DNA of 64,000 nt from Omphalotus guepiniiformis (lineage: Eukaryota; Basidiomycota; Agaricomycetes; Agaricales; Omphalotaceae), in the NCBI GenBank assembly GCA_028554645.1, contig JAQOOI010000076.1, forward strand, positions 868,001-932,000, written 5' to 3'. Below, in pieces: positions 10,621-24,145 of this stretch (its first letter is position 1; each line of letters opens with the position of its first letter). The notes under the pieces were generated by a model that did not search any database, had not been told where the DNA came from, and worked only from the letters and a program-made list of their open reading frames with translations. Position numbers and translations under genes: made by a program.

Positions 10621-13600
10621 ATGTCCGCGACAAGTCCAGATATCCAGGCCTCCTCCTCCTCGGATCCTTTTCAGCTGGACAGGTTAGCAGAAGAGCTGGT
10701 TTCAAAAGAGTTGTCGGAGCCAAAGGTCAATGACTCTGGCGCTCATGATTTACCAATATATGTCCCTCTCTCGCACGACAATACCTACCTATCCGCTGCC
10801 AACTTTGACGTCGAAGAATTTCTACTTTCTCGGTCGCATACATCCTTGCACGATCTCAGGATAGAGTTGCGGGACTACCAGTCTGCTCTTAAGGAAGAAC
10901 TCGTCAAGCTCATTAATGATGACTACGAGGCGTTCATTAGCCTTAGTACCGATCTGAAAGGCGAGGGGGCGAGGCTAAATAGGCTAAAAACTCCTCTTTC
11001 AGGTCTAAAGTCGCAGATATTGGTGTGCTACGTCTTCGTATATGCGTGTTTCCAACGTGATATTGATGTCTGTAGGTTTCCAAAGCTGAATTATGCACCG
11101 TGCAAGCCGATATAGAAGACAAACTGGAAAAGAGAGCCGTTCTGAGAGAGGAGAAGGTAGGAGGTCACTGTCTTGATGTGTTTCAGTGCTACAGCATATC
11201 ATTTAGGCTTTACTGCACCTTCTGCTGCGAATATCGGAATCAGTGGAACGTCTGGAGTCTTTGTTACTCATTGCGTCGCCCAGTCAAGATACTACTGACA
11301 CTGAAGACTTTGACCGGTTTCGTATATCCTCTAATATGAACACGAACACCAATGACAATGTACATGACGAAAGGTTGGCAGTCAATATTCCGTGTCACGT
11401 CAGACTAAGACGATCATAAGGTCGCGTACAAATCGAGCGAAGCATCTCAGCCGTGTTGCAGCAGAATATACTCAACTTCTTTATCATGCATCAAAGGCGC
11501 GTGGAGAAAAGTGTGCATTTGTCAACGAAATTCAATGGGTTTGTGAGCTGCTATCTTGTCTGCTAGGGCTACAACTTACCCTTTACTACAGAGGATTGAT
11601 CGCATACAATCGACTCTTTCATCCGACCTCGACCTTCTTTTCGCCTCAACTTTGAATTCGCTCACTGGCAGTGGGGGTTCAGAGTTGGAGAAAAGCAAAT
11701 TAATAGCTGATCTGACGGAATGTCTTCGAACCTACGATGTCCTCGGCTTATGGAGAGATGCAGAGGACATTCTGAGGAAAGAAGTTGTTCGTATCTTCAT
11801 TAAAAAGGTTTGTGGTCCAAGTATATGCCTCGTTCATCAGTTGTGAACAGTTTTTCATATTAGACTGTTTTTCCGGGTGCATTGAGTGCGCCGCATTCTC
11901 CCCTACTTCCTCACACACCTTTTCGCTCCTCGACCATAACTTCATTCACGTCTTCGTCGTCCGTGCCTCCGAAGACTCCCTTTACGCCTTATACGGCCTT
12001 TTCAACTCAGCAAAGTGCTTTTCGAACATCTGTCACAACGGATCTATCCTCACCCTATGCTCGTATATTGGATGACAGCGAGGAGCCTCTAGCAAAACTC
12101 TATACCCAGATATTACGATTTGTAGAACGAGACCTTAGTCGCATCATGGATATCGCCGACAAGGTATCCATCAAGTCGCATGCTTCGAGCACAAGCCTTC
12201 CAGCTACAGGCATAGCAGAAGTGTCCGACAATACAGATGGCCAGGGCTTCCAAATAATGGCGAACGTAATTTGGGAAGAGTTTGGTAGAGCTATCATGGA
12301 TGACCTCGGTACTGTCGTCTTTGCTGCTGGCAGACCCAATGAGTTTAGAAAGGTGATCATTTTCCCGTCTCTGAGCTTGCACTTTGCTAATGGGTGTTCG
12401 ATGCGAAGAGCTATGAAATAACGCAAGCATTCATACGCTCCTTGGAGTTCCTCGCACCGTCTGTACATTCAGTTGAATGCATGCGTTCTCATCCTGTGTA
12501 CGCTACTTTCGAGAAGAGATGGCAGCTTCCTGTTTACTTTCAGATGCGCTGGAAGGAAATCGTCTCCAAAGTCGAGGGAGCTCTTGCCGTATCTCAACTC
12601 GATGTGGTCTCAAAAAGCGGTCAGTTTCCCCTTGATTGTTGGTTCGTCGAGTGAAACTCAGGCAATGGAATAGGTAGCAATAGCTTTGTGACGCCCCAGG
12701 CAAACGCTATCTGGATCGGCCTCACCGCATGCTGGAGTGCTGAAGTATATATACCTGAGCTAAGCTATAGGTTTTTGAGATTGACCCTTCAGGTTCGTAT
12801 ATATCGAAGGGTGAAATGCTTATCTCATCTGTGGCATTGCAGCTCCTAAGTAGATATCGGTCGTGGGTGGATCAAACGGTTTTGGACAACACATCTACCC
12901 AGTCCACTACAGCTAGTGGAAATGATAAGGTAAGGTCTCAGTATATATGCAAGCAGCCAACCTAAATGATTTTTCAATGATTGAAGGCTTCAGGGTCGAA
13001 CTCAAGGTCATCAACGCCGGTCCCTTCTGAAAACTCTTCTGCTGAAGCCTTCGCGATGGATGAGGCCCTGTTACGAAAATATGTCGCTGTCGCCGCAGAT
13101 ATCAAGACCTTGCAGTCGAGTGTAATGACATTATGGACTGAAGAGATCTCTATAATGCTGCCTGATACACAAGAAAGTGATATCGAAGACCCGAATACCG
13201 AAGGTCAGTTTTGACACTACTGAGGCGAACCTATCTACTCATAGATCTTCCAGATGTCCTGCAGAACACGCTTCTTGCTTTATCGTCGCTTATCAGTCCT
13301 ATGACGAGGACAATCTCTTCTATTCTTACAAAAAGGTGCAACGACGCACTTCTTCCAGTCAGATCAATCCCTTCTCAATTTCGAGCCATGTCTAACAAGC
13401 GGCCACCAACGGAACCAAGTCCGTTCGTATCCTCCATTCTACGTCCTGTCAAATCCTTTTTCGGCATCGGTACGGGCGATGGTGTCGGTAATCTCCTCAG
13501 AGAAGACTACCTTCAACCGATTGCCTCTGAAGTTTTTGAGAATGTTTGCCAAAGGTAATTCACAGAAACTCTAACTTATGCATTGTTACTTGACTTACTG

Positions 13601-13936
13601 TAATCGTTAGATATGTCTACTACATTGCAGCTATGAAGAAGACAGAAGAATCACTTAGGCGTCTGAAGAAGGGCAAAAAGAATACTTTCTCGTTGTTTGG
13701 GAGTGCGGCAAAGGAAGATGAAGGTCGGGATGAGGAGCGCATCCGAACACAACTCATACTCGATGTCGAAGCTTTTGGAAGGGATGGTAAATTACTTGGA
13801 GTTCAGCTTGAGAAGAGCGAACCGTTTCAATCGTTGGACAATTTAGTCCGGGCAGTCGATCGTAAGTCCTTGATACTCAATGTGTAAGTTCTTGCTTTTT
13901 AACTGTTTCACAACCTCAGCTCCGGAAACCTCATAA
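10621..13936 (+). CDS. COG2: Conserved oligomeric Golgi complex subunit 2
   Basis: COG subunit 2, part of lobe A of the complex that tethers retrograde vesicles at the Golgi. The N-terminus has the family signature: LPIYVPLSHDNTYLSAANFDVEEFLLSRSH read in two parts around residues 45-75, then LHDLRIELRDYQSALKEELVKLINDDYEAF and FISLSTDLKGEG. Later exons give FVERDLSRIMDIADKV, YATFEKRWQLPVYFQMRWKEI and VYYIAAMKKTEESLRRLKKG. A final intron (GTAAGT...CTCAG) after AVD gives the end PPETS with stop at 13934-13936; without that splice the frame ends a few residues later at 13887. The gene is rich in short introns (about ten). It faces VPS8 with a 77-bp gap. Confidence 0.93.
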
Positions 13937-14013
13937 AACTCTGTCAGTCCTCCGGCTGCTCCAATTATATTGAAGAATTAGGAGTGATCGAATGCCTGTT
14001 ATATTCTTACATA

Positions 14014-17000
14014 TTAATCAATTACTGAGCATTTACTATGGTACATAAGTCCCGAGCGAGATACAACGATGGCCTGCCGTTCAGAATCTTCATGAGAAGG
14101 TTTGGAAGGACGCTCAGTATTTCTACGGTCCAGTAATGGTTTCCGGCAGACCGAACACTCAGTCCTAGAAGGCGCCCATCCTCGGACACGTTCCTCTGTT
14201 GCCTCCGCCAAGGCTTTAAACAAATCTCTATCCACAAGATGTTTGGTAATGATCAGCATGTCACCATCAGAACGATAGGATTCGAGCATGCCAGTGAGGA
14301 TAGTACGAAACTCTGTGTATTGAGTGCCTGTCGTTTTATGGGATTGGGTGGCAGAATTGACCAAGCGGGTGAACAAACGAGGGAATGAAACTGCACGCGT
14401 GGTGGTTATGGAAACAAGAGCCCCGAAGGTCTCTTGAACTAGAGCCCGCAGAGCAGACAATGTGTTCCGCTGAGACTGAACAAGGGAATCGGTGGAATTC
14501 GCATATATTTCCTGTGATAATGCTTCTGCGGAACAGCAACTTGACAGAGTCTGCACACAGTCAATCTGACTGTTCAGGAGTTTGAACCAGATATCTTCAA
14601 GGGGAACATCTGTCCCTGAAGAATTTTGGGAGCGTCCCATGCATATGGAAATGCCTATTCTACCCACAGACTCTATTGCGTGAACAATATGTTTCACAGT
14701 ATCAAACGACTCCGTCGCTGAGCTGTTGGAAAAGATGTCGACCACTCTTAACGCGAGGCGCTTCTCAAAAGCATCAGCTTTCGACAGTGCGTCAAGAGGG
14801 TGCCCTTGCGAGTCCAAAGCCCAGACCACTGCATCATAGACTTCGTTGGATTCACATGTCAAAATGGCATTATCCCAGTCTAGCAAATCCGAAGAAAGAT
14901 ATCTCAAGACACGAATGACATCCTCCGGCTGCAGTTTACATTGAAGCGTGATGTATAACTGGCGAAGCCGTGAAGACAGTTTTTGCGAGGGATGAGGGTT
15001 ATGAGAGAGAAGCTCGTACTCCTCATCGTCAGGTGGCCCAAGCAAATAACGCAAATAGGTAAAGCGTTCGTTGTCAGCATCTTCACCTAGACAGTCTATG
15101 GCCTGATCGTGAAGCGTAGGAACGTGCTTATCCAGCAAAATCGCAGTACTCGCGACATTGCTCCTAACGAGCTGGGGAATAGCATCAGCAATGAAGGCGA
15201 CTAATTCTGGTGGAAGGACGCCTTGATGTGTTCGAGTAGATATATCCAGCACTTCATCGACATTATGGAAGAGCTCGAAGGGAGTGAAATCTGGGTCGTC
15301 TAAGAAAGTGGACAGCAAGGGGCCCCACTTGCGATCATGACGATGCCATGTGCGCAGAATCCGATAGAAACCTGCATCCTGGAAGAGATGCAAGATATGC
15401 TCGCTATCGTGGGGAGTATAGACAGACAATAGATACTCGGCTGCTAGTTGGCGATCTTCCCTGGTGTTGGGGTGAGAATCTTCTGCGAGGCCTGTGAGGA
15501 TATTGTGAAGAGCAGAGGGAGCAACAGGGAGAAATTGCGGATACTTTGGCACATTACGGGCAATGAAAATGTTGACGAAAGTCAGATCAGCAGAGGAAAG
15601 ATTGGTGGATGTCGATGCAATCTCCGTCAGTATTCGGACGATGACAAGCCGATTTACTCCCTGTGACTCGTCGTTGAGATAGGTGTCCTCAAATGCGATG
15701 TCGAGGGAATGAAGGAATGATTCAGAGTCAAAGCGTAGTAGTTGTTGTATATACGGGTACGTTGGCTCCGATCCACCTTCTTCGTCAGCAGTGAGAACGA
15801 GCATCCCGCCTTCCCCTGGGGGCCAAACGCTAGATCGACCGAAGAAGAGGAATGTGTAGATATCCTTTTTGGCTTGAGAAGCCTCTTCCTCCCCCAGTGG
15901 CTCCTCGCTAGGGTAAGTCAAGCCCGAGAGTACATTCGCTAGATATGGATATATCTTATACGCGTTTAGTATGACAGGCTCCAGTTCAGCGTCCTCTGAT
16001 GCTGAAGCCTTTCTGAACTCCGGTCGGCGGCGGTATTGGTGAGCCTTCCGAATCAGCCCAAGCAACTCCACAACCGGAGCTACATAGTCCCGAAGAGCGC
16101 GAGTGTAGACGTATATTAGCGCATCATACAACCTGTGCGTCTGGCAAAGTCGGATAGCTTGATTGATGTCCAAACACTCTGCGTCGATATGCCAGATCAC
16201 TCGTTCCACCAAATCGGGGCGTCCGTCTTCGTCATGCATTGCAATCAAGCGCTGGGTGACTCGTGGAGGAACATAGTGTATCTCACTATCGAGAACAAAT
16301 TTCTCCAACTGCGTCAGAAAAATCCTGGAAATGCCACAGTCTTCATACTGCTGGAACAAATCTTCGAACAAGAATTCGTAATCATGCAAGGCAATGCAAG
16401 CATGACAACACGTAGAGACAAGGCCCTCAAACAGGGAGGTGCGATCGACGCCACGATTGTCAGAAGTAACGTGTGTCCCGTCCGTCATTCGATCTTCTGA
16501 GAAAGCATATTGAGCGGATGCACTCATTAACTCTCGTAGTTTTTGCCCGACGATCTCTTTACGAATATCTGGATTGTCGGGTAGACCGTTAGTGTTGCCA
16601 GTCGCCTCCCCTGTGTAATACAGTCGCGTGAGATTGATAGCGCTAAGAAAGTCGCCTTCCTGAACAAATGACAAAATCTTGTCGGCCCACGTCAAGAAAG
16701 TGCCAACTAGGACATGCTCACGGCCCTTGCGTGAATAAATCAGTTCAAGTAGTCAATCACAAGCGAGAGTCAGGACGTACCAGCAAGAATATTTTACCTT
16801 TATACACTCTTACACTGTGCGCTATGTCGCTCACAGAATCGGTATACGAACTAGCCCCAAATATAGTGAGCCTCAGCGACGGCGAGACAAGGGATAGCCC
16901 ATCGAAAAAGACGGTTTCGATGATTTTCGAGTGGTGCACGTCGTAGACTTGCAGAGTGGTAGCAGTAAACACGACTACTTGCTGTATACGTGTTTCAGCA

Positions 17001-18986
17001 GAAAATGGCATAAACAATTTGACAAAGTCAGTCTCGGGCAATTCAAAGCTAAGTCGTCATAAACGAACCCACATTGAGATTCAACCATTGCACTGCAAGG
17101 ATATCCTCCCCGGCGCACCACTTCCCAATCTGTTCGAAGGAGATACTCCCGACCTCCATTTCGTTCGCCTTCCCTGCCCTGGAAAGACGGACGGCTTGTT
17201 TGGTTCGTGATTCAAATACCCGAAGAATGTGCAGTGTGCGACCCCACGAACAGACCAACTGAGGATCCGTGGCTTGAATAGACAAGTCGTCCTTGCGAGA
17301 AGACTTTACCCAATCATCTTTAGGATTTGAACCAGGTAGCACACTTGGAAACCAGCACAGTGTTCCCCTTTTGGATTTCACTTTAAACTCTAAATCCACC
17401 TCATTCACGCGGGAGAACTTGAAGTATGTCTTGGGCGTTGGCTTTAAACCAACGACGACAAGCTTAGATGGCGTGAGCATTGCCACGATCTGGTAAGCAT
17501 CAGTTGGGTGCGAAGTGGTGCCCAAAGGAAGGGGCATCATGCCGAGTATTGTGTAGCGCGACCTCCGCTTCCAAAGGGTGCCAGAAGGCGACGTCGGAGT
17601 ATCCAAGGACACGTCTGGCCTGTGTGACGGTGCTTGTGGTGCAGCACTGGGTAAGACAGGACCATCCAAAGGATACTTCCCCAGAATACGGAGAATATCA
17701 GGTGCTTCAACAAATAGAACCTTCCCGAGACTATGATAAAAGGCAAGTCCGTGCTCGTCAGCAGAGACAAGGGCAGTGTGCCTGCCAGCCACAAATCCAA
17801 CGCTGACAATCCTCGAGCCGTATACGTGACCTTCCTTGCGACCAGAAGAGATGACGGCGAGTGTTGTTGGTGGTACAGAACGAGCAGGTGTGTGAGGGGT
17901 TTTAATGTCAAATAGCTGGATGTGGCCTGTGGAATGACCGGACGCAACGTATGTGTGATCATGGGATAGTGCTAGTGCTGTGACCGCGCCCACCAAATTG
18001 GCTGAACAGAATCCATTCAATTAATCAAGATAGATATCAGGGCTTTGACGCCTTACCTGCAGCATTATTTGAGCATACACACTTCAAGGTCTGTTTGAAA
18101 TCGTAAACGCATATCTTTCCATCATCTGTACCTATACATATCAAACCATTCGCAGCCAGTACGGTCGGCGAGCCAAATGATGCACCTAGGAGAGACGAAG
18201 CTTTGGATGAGGACGAGGAATATATGTGGTGCCCGATGTTCTGAAGTTCGGTCCATTTGCATACGTCTCGTTCGGAAAGCTTGGCTTTCCCATGAGGTGG
18301 TATGTCTGAGTTGGTAGATGACGGAGCATGAAGATTGGACACGGAGGACATGCGAGATACGGAAGAGAAATGAGAGGGGGCAGGAGACGCGGCGTGGAAG
18401 GCATTGGACTGGGATGTGCCTACGCTACTGGCAGAAGGTAATCGGGAGCCCTGAGGTGTGTACGAGCGTAGTCGTGAGACGTTCGGATGTAGGAAAGGCC
18501 GAGATAACCTGGACGGCGTATCAGCAGGAGTCGGAGAACTAGCACTGGGGGGTGTTGTTGGTGGAGAAGGCTAGAAAAGCTGAATTCAGTACCTAAACAC
18601 GTTGAAATAGTAGATTAATCAACCGATTGCTCGTCGTCGTCCTCAGTGTTATCGACCTCTACATGCGTATTGTCAATGAGAAGAGAGCGTTCAACTTCGT
18701 GGGCCTCCGCATCACTCTCGTCTTCGTGGTCGGGACCCAGGACGTCTCGCAACTGTTCCTTATATCCGGCAGACAAATTCGCGTCATTTCCAGTGTATAT
18801 GAAGCCGTCGTCCTCGTTCTCGTCAGCTTCAGTATCAGGACCGTCCGACCCATCTTCCGCTAACAGCTCTTCCATGCGCGTGGAATAGTCGCCAGCGTGT
18901 TCGACATACTCTTCGTCGTCCTCGTTGTCAGACAATTCCATGTTCGCGAAATTGTCCGAACTGAGTACTTCATCCTTCCCATTCAT
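14014..18986 (-). CDS. VPS8: Vacuolar sorting protein Vps8 (CORVET subunit)
   Basis: Vps8 is the Rab5-binding subunit of the CORVET endosomal tether. The start at 18986 (MNGKDEVLSSDNFANMEL) opens a strongly acidic N-terminus, followed across an intron by a Ser/Pro-rich linker (SPPTTPPSASSPTPADTPS). The beta-propeller region contains LICIGTDDGKICVYDFKQ, VTALALSHDHTYVASGHS and the family block GFVAGRHTALVSADEHG then LAFYHSLGKVLFVEA. The C-terminal 890 residues are one long exon of alpha-solenoid, from LTWADKILSFVQEGDF to a zinc-finger-like end (CSVCRKPLLDRR, then MYHSKC), matching the incomplete RING of the family. The stop is at 14014. Confidence 0.94.
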
Positions 18987-19219
18987 GCCCGAGAAATCAA
19001 AGGAAGAAGTTCTAAGCGTAATGCAACGAACGACCCTCAAACGAGTAGATTTGTTTGTTTCCCACAAACAATAATCAAAATTACCGTGTCAATTGTGAGG
19101 TCAATAATGCGGTTTAACTTCTACATGTACAACAGAAGATCTGAACAGCAGACAAACATTAGGGTAAGTGGAGAATACATAGCAGCTTCAGCCAATAAAA
19201 GAAATAACGATGCAGCATA
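18987..19219. other. Short intergenic spacer VPS8 / CTI6
   Basis: 233 bases between the start of VPS8 and the end of CTI6, both on the minus strand. It should hold the CTI6 3' UTR and the VPS8 promoter. Nothing distinctive is visible. Confidence 0.5.
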
Positions 19220-21261
19220 TCAGGACGCCGCAACGGCTCTCCTCTCTCGTTTTACACCGGGACCAAACCGTTCCTGAAAACCAATCAACTCCTCCATAAG
19301 CGCTTCCATATCCTTCATCGATGAAGATATAGAAGGAAGATGAAGATCTTCTCCACTCTGACCCTGTTTCGCTGAAGTGTCTGTCGGAGAACCCACGTAT
19401 GCAGCTTGATCCAAAACCATTGTAGTTCCATCAACTGCACGGTTCGCCTCATTGAGCGCTTTCTTCAACGCGTCACGGCGCTTCGCCCGGTCAGACGCAT
19501 TGGCTTGCTCTCTTCCGACCCACTCCACCAATGCCCGAACTCTCTTGTTCATGTCTGCTACGCTCATCCTTTTACTGGGCCACTTAACCTTGACTCCCCG
19601 CTCCATCGTTCGCTCAACGCTCTCCCGCCCCGCAGACCCCGCAACGACTTCAAGCGGTCTCGGCGTCTCCGTCGGCAGCATAGCCTCCAAATGAGTCAAG
19701 TAATCGGGCAGGTTCCAAGACGTGAAGAGAGGTTGTTGTGATACCACGTACGCATGCGAGTTTCGGTACGCACGAGACGCTTCAGCCGCGTTTTGTGTAC
19801 CAGCACCGCCAGCTTGACCACGCCTCGAGTTTGAGTCAGCACCCTGGTTCCCTGCTGTAGAGTGCGGTGGCCGTGCACTCTTAGCGCCTTTCCTATGAGA
19901 ATTTCCAGAGCGTTTTGTAGGAGGTGGCGGTGGTATACCTGTTCAACCCATATGAGCGTGTTTCAATAGAATATCAAGATCCAAATCAACCTTCAGCACC
20001 GTCAGGTATTGATGGAGGGTCATGGGAAGCAGCCAGCTTGCGTCCAGCGCGCTTATTCCTTGCACTTGTCTTGGGAGGTGGTGCTAAGGGAGGCGCTCCA
20101 GCGGTCACAACGGTTTCCTCGAGCCCAAGAGGAAGGTTGCCTGGACGATCGGAGGTTGTTGACATTGACCTTGTACGCTTCTTCGTATTTGACCTAAGAA
20201 GACGGGATAAATAAAGGGTTGTCAATATGACGGATTAACACGCACGTATCGATGTCGGCACGTTTCCTTTTCTTGCGATTAGCCGAGACCGGTTCTGTAG
20301 GATCATCTATTTCGTTGGCACCATTTGTGTGCCCGTTCGAGGCGACACTTTTGGCGTCGTAGGTAGCACCCGCTTCTGCCGCAGTACTTTCAAGTATTTC
20401 CTTCAGATTCTCATCGAAAGCCGCATCTCTGCTGTTCATGGTGTTTCGTCGTTTGGATGGCTGCTTGGCTAAATGCGTGGGTGAATGTGAACGTGATAGA
20501 CGAGAAACAGGTCCAGCGGCGTGGTGGGAGGTCGAAGAGGAGTGGCGAAGGCGACGCTGCATTCGCCTAAAGCGGCTAGAAACATGAGACCAACTCTGAA
20601 AACCAAAGGATAGACTCACTTCAACAGTTCAGTGTGGAGTTCGGGTCTGCATTGCTCGCAATAGTAGTCCCCATCATGTAGTTGATCTTCCGAATCATAG
20701 CCCATACACAGGCCGTGTTGCCAGACCTTGCATGTCTCGCACTGAACCATGAATTCTCCAGCATCCGGATCGTCCTCTCCTTTCCCAAAATCATGTCAGC
20801 AGATAACACAAAGGAAACAATTTAGCACACGTACCAGTACTGCCGCATACACAACGCGTAACTCCTTGTTCTTCCTCTTCTTCTTCGGCAGCTGGTATCT
20901 CCGCTGTTGCAATACCCAGTTGAACTTCGGATCCATCCTCTGGAGGAAGTGGGGGTACTTTTTCCTTTGTTTTGCGTTTCGCCCGACCATTAGATGAACC
21001 TTGGGTTGAAGCATTAGAGCTAGTCGACGCCGATTGACCGTGTTTACGATCATCAACGAGATCCTCTACGTCTTCCTGCTTGAGACGCTTGTTTCTACCG
21101 CTGCTGCTAGAAGAAACAAGAGCCGGACGCTGAGGTGGGTCTTTAGGTGCAGCATCTGAATCAGGAGACTTTGAGTTCGACGTCGAGACAGAAGGTGCTG
21201 AACGACGACCGGAACGCCGAGTTTCTCTTGGGGACAGAGGGGGACCCATGGCCTGAGCCAT
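19220..21261 (-). CDS. CTI6: PHD-finger protein Cti6 (Rpd3 deacetylase complex type)
   Basis: Nuclear regulator with one PHD finger; in yeasts Cti6 belongs to the large Rpd3 histone deacetylase complex and reads methylated H3K4. From the ATG at 21261 (MAQAMGPPLSPRETRRSG) a basic disordered region leads to GVTRCVCGSTG, then across an intron EFMVQCETCKVWQHGLCMGY and YYCEQCRPEL, which gives the full C4HC3 zinc set. After the finger come a Ser/Arg-rich segment, nuclear-localisation-like clusters (NRKKRKRADIDT) and a C-terminal part with SWNLPDYLTHLEAMLP and KWPSKRMSVADMNKRVRALV, features shared by basidiomycete Cti6 proteins. About five exons. It is divergent from ILV1 with only 201 bp between start codons. 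Confidence 0.85.
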
Positions 21262-21462
21262 ATTTTGGAAGGATAGGTTTGACTTTGACGGATTCGAATT
21301 GGCCCATCCCCGGCTAGACTTGCAATCAGGGCCTATTGATCGCCGGTTCCGGCACATTATAGTCACGTGTACATTGCTCAGGAGCTCCGGGCCGCCTAAC
21401 CCCGGCCGTGACTCGATCGCCGATCCAGCATCGATAGATTTCGGTTTTTCGTGAGTTCGCCC
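21262..21462. promoter_or_regulatory. Compact bidirectional promoter, CTI6 / ILV1
   Basis: 201 bases separate the two divergent start codons, so both core promoters must overlap here. The region is GC-rich with no clear TATA box. Confidence 0.5.
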
Positions 21463-23424
21463 ATGGCCCCTACAGCTACGCTCGAATACTCCTCGGACGC
21501 TCCAGAACCGCTGCCTTATCCTCGTCTGGCGAAGCATCATCTCCTAAATGGCCAGACTCCTGATTACCTGCGTCTAATACTCACCTCAAAAGTCTACGAA
21601 ATCTTACAAGAGACGCCTCTTGTACTTGCAACTAACCTTAGTGCCAAGCTGGGCAACGAAATATGGCTGAAGCGTGAAGACCTGCAAGAGGTATTCAGCT
21701 TCAAGATTCGGGGCGCGTACAACTTCATGGCCAGCTTGACTGAAGAGGAGAGATGGAAGGGGGTCATCACATGTAGCGCGGGTTAGTGTGCGTACCCTTA
21801 AGTACAATACGAAGCCTTTATACTGACAGTATCTTTTGATATATTCCTGATTTCTGGTACTCATTGTCTTCGTCATCGTAGGAAATCATGCCCAAGGCGT
21901 CGCTCTTTCTGGCCAGCGTCTCCATATACCATGTACTATCGTCATGCCATCAGGAACTCCCAGCATCAAAGTGCGAAATGTCGAGCGTCTGGGTGCAAAA
22001 GTCATCTTGCACGGGATAGACTTTGATGAAGCAAAGGCCGAATGTGCCAGGCTAGTTACTGTCCACGGCCTTACATTCGTTCCACCATACGATGACCCGC
22101 TGGTTATTGCAGGGCAGGGTACAGTCGGTATGGAGATCCTAAAACAATCATCTGATGCCGAAAATCTGGATGGCATATTCGCCGCCGTCGGAGGAGGTGG
22201 TTTAGTATCTGGTATCTGCGAATATGTCAAGAGGATCGGTGGTCCAAAGACCAAGGTATTCGGAGTAGAAACTGTTGATGGCGATGCCATGGAGCGAAGT
22301 CTTGCCAAAGGCGAAAGAGTCACATTGCCTGAGGTAGGGCCCTTTAGCGATGGTACCGCAGTAAGAATTGTCGGCAACGAGGGCTTTAGAATCTGTAAAG
22401 AGCTACTAGATGGCATAGTCAAAACCAACAATGATGAAATTTGTGCAGCAATAAAAGATATCTTTGAAGGTTAGTATCAGCTTAATCTGACCATTTGATT
22501 CTTGTCTTACCACCTTTCACACATTAAAGAGACAAGGTCCATCACTGAGCCCGCAGGTGCTCTATCTTTAGCAGGGTTAAAGCATTACATCCTCCAAAAC
22601 AATCTCGTCGGAGCCGGGAAAAGATTCGTAGCCGTCGTGAGCGGCGCTAATATGAATTTCGATCGACTGCGCTTTGTCGCTGAGCGTGCAGAACTTGGTG
22701 AGGGCCGTGAGGCGCTCATCAGCATTGATATTCCCGAGAGGCCTGGAAGGTAAACTTTTTCGTAGAGTTTGCCGTCGGTCAAACTGATCATATTGTCATA
22801 GCTTCATTGCCCTGCATTCTGTCATCCACCCTAGAGCTGTCACCGAGTTCATTTATCGCTACAATGCCAACAGCTCGCCAGGTCGAGCACATCTGCTCTT
22901 CTCCCTTAAATTGGAATCAACCTCGCGAGAAGCTGAAATCAGTAAGCTACTAAAAGAGCTAGAGGCTCAAGACATGAATGGTTTCGACATCAGTGATAAC
23001 GAGATGGCGAAGAGCCATGCACGGTACATGATTGGCGGGTCTCAGCATGTTCCCAATGAACGTATTTTTCGGTTTGGTGAGTTTTTGTTCAGAAATGGCG
23101 AACGTAGCACTCATTGAATCTTAGAATTCCCGGAGCGACCCAATGCCCTTCGCAACTTCTTGCTAGGTCTTCAACATGATTGGAATATTACGATGTTCCA
23201 CTATAGAAATCATGGAGCTGGTAGGTCTATTGTTGCTGTCTCGAAATTATGTTTTATTTATTGTTGCATTGTTGCTCACAGACCTCGGCAAAGTACTAGC
23301 TGGAATTCAGGTACCTCCAGCTGAATACGAGAGTTTCGACGATTTCTTGAGGAAGCTGAATTACACTTACATAGAAGAAACCGATAATCCTGTGTACAAG
23401 CGATACCTATTGGCCAGCCACTAA
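21463..23424 (+). CDS. ILV1: Threonine deaminase (threonine ammonia-lyase)
   Basis: PLP enzyme that converts threonine to 2-oxobutanoate, the first step of isoleucine synthesis, normally in mitochondria. The catalytic domain shows [15 protein letters not shown] with the PLP-binding Lys, [15 protein letters not shown] across an intron, and the phosphate-binding loop [11 protein letters not shown]. Two C-terminal ACT-like regulatory segments follow ([39 protein letters not shown] with [12 protein letters not shown]), which implies isoleucine/valine control. It ends [10 protein letters not shown] start at the ATG at 21463; that N-terminus is short and not clearly a mitochondrial presequence, so an upstream exon remains possible. 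About six exons. Confidence 0.95.
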
Positions 23425-23947
23425 GATACAGAAGGCTAATTTTTGTTGACCCTTTCAGTTACTAAACTATTAAGTCTTCATCAGCCGATGTCTGGCCTGA
23501 AAATGACAGCATGCTTGGACCTTTGAATTCGATTCCCTTCCAGTGTGCTTGATATGTAGTCATCAGCTGCTGATTGATGTAACTACACTTCTACATCCGC
23601 GTTCGCACTCATTTAGTTTACGGAGACACCCCAGAGCTGAGTATAGTGAACTCCTGCGTTGTGTTGTTTCAGTTAGCTTCAATGACGAACCGACGAAATC
23701 TGGAGCGCCAGTTACACATATAGAGGCGGCATACACCCATACTCGATAGTAATACTGTACATACGTGGTCGAAGTCATCAGACTTCCGGTTGCACAGTTC
23801 CAGCTGACACAGTATGTATTCATTGGGAAATAACGAGGAGCGATTCGGAGTATTTCGGTCAGATCATCTTCGCTTCAGCTAGTTATGTACCACTATTAAG
23901 GTGCTCAACAAAATGCACGACAAATGAACTAGGACATACGCACTCAT
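23425..23947. other. Intergenic region between convergent ILV1 and NDUFB3-like gene
   Basis: 523 bases holding the two 3' UTRs. AT-rich in places, no open frame that looks coding, no repeat seen. Confidence 0.5.
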
Positions 23948-24145
23948 CTAGTGATGTTTCTCTTCAGTTTTCTTTTGGCCACTGAGATACACGTTGTCTG
24001 CAATCACATAGGCTGTGAATGCTACGACAGCGATGCCGAAACCAGGGAACATGTTGCGGAGAACAGTTGTCCTTGAAAACACGGGATGCTTCCTCCAGGC
24101 ATCTAACTTGGCCCAAGGGTCTCTATAAAGCGGTAGGTTGGACAT
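23948..24145 (-). CDS. Complex I accessory subunit, NDUFB3/B12 type
   Basis: Small single-helix accessory subunit of the membrane arm of mitochondrial NADH:ubiquinone oxidoreductase. The 65 residues from the ATG at 24145 read MSNLPLYRDPWAKLDAW, then RKHPVFSRT and NMFPGFGIAVVAFTAYVIA. The DPWAK...WRKHPVF motif followed by one transmembrane segment (GFGIAVVAFTAYVIADNVYL) is the family signature. The tail is hydrophilic (SGQKKTEEKHH). The frame stays open to 24181, but that extension has no ATG. Single coding exon; an intron in the 5' UTR is likely (GTAAGC near 24240). Divergent from TOP1 over about 275 bp. Confidence 0.85.
   Translation of the reverse strand: MSNLPLYRDPWAKLDAWRKHPVFSRTTVLRNMFPGFGIAVVAFTAYVIADNVYLSGQKKTEEKHH

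Noticed and set aside
17325..17340. tRNA T-arm-like motif (AGGATTTGAACC)
   Set aside because: It lies within the VPS8 coding exon with no tRNA fold around it.
21451..21462. Extended start of ILV1 upstream of the ATG
   Set aside because: The extension starts with GTG; the ATG at 21463 is the first proper start in frame.
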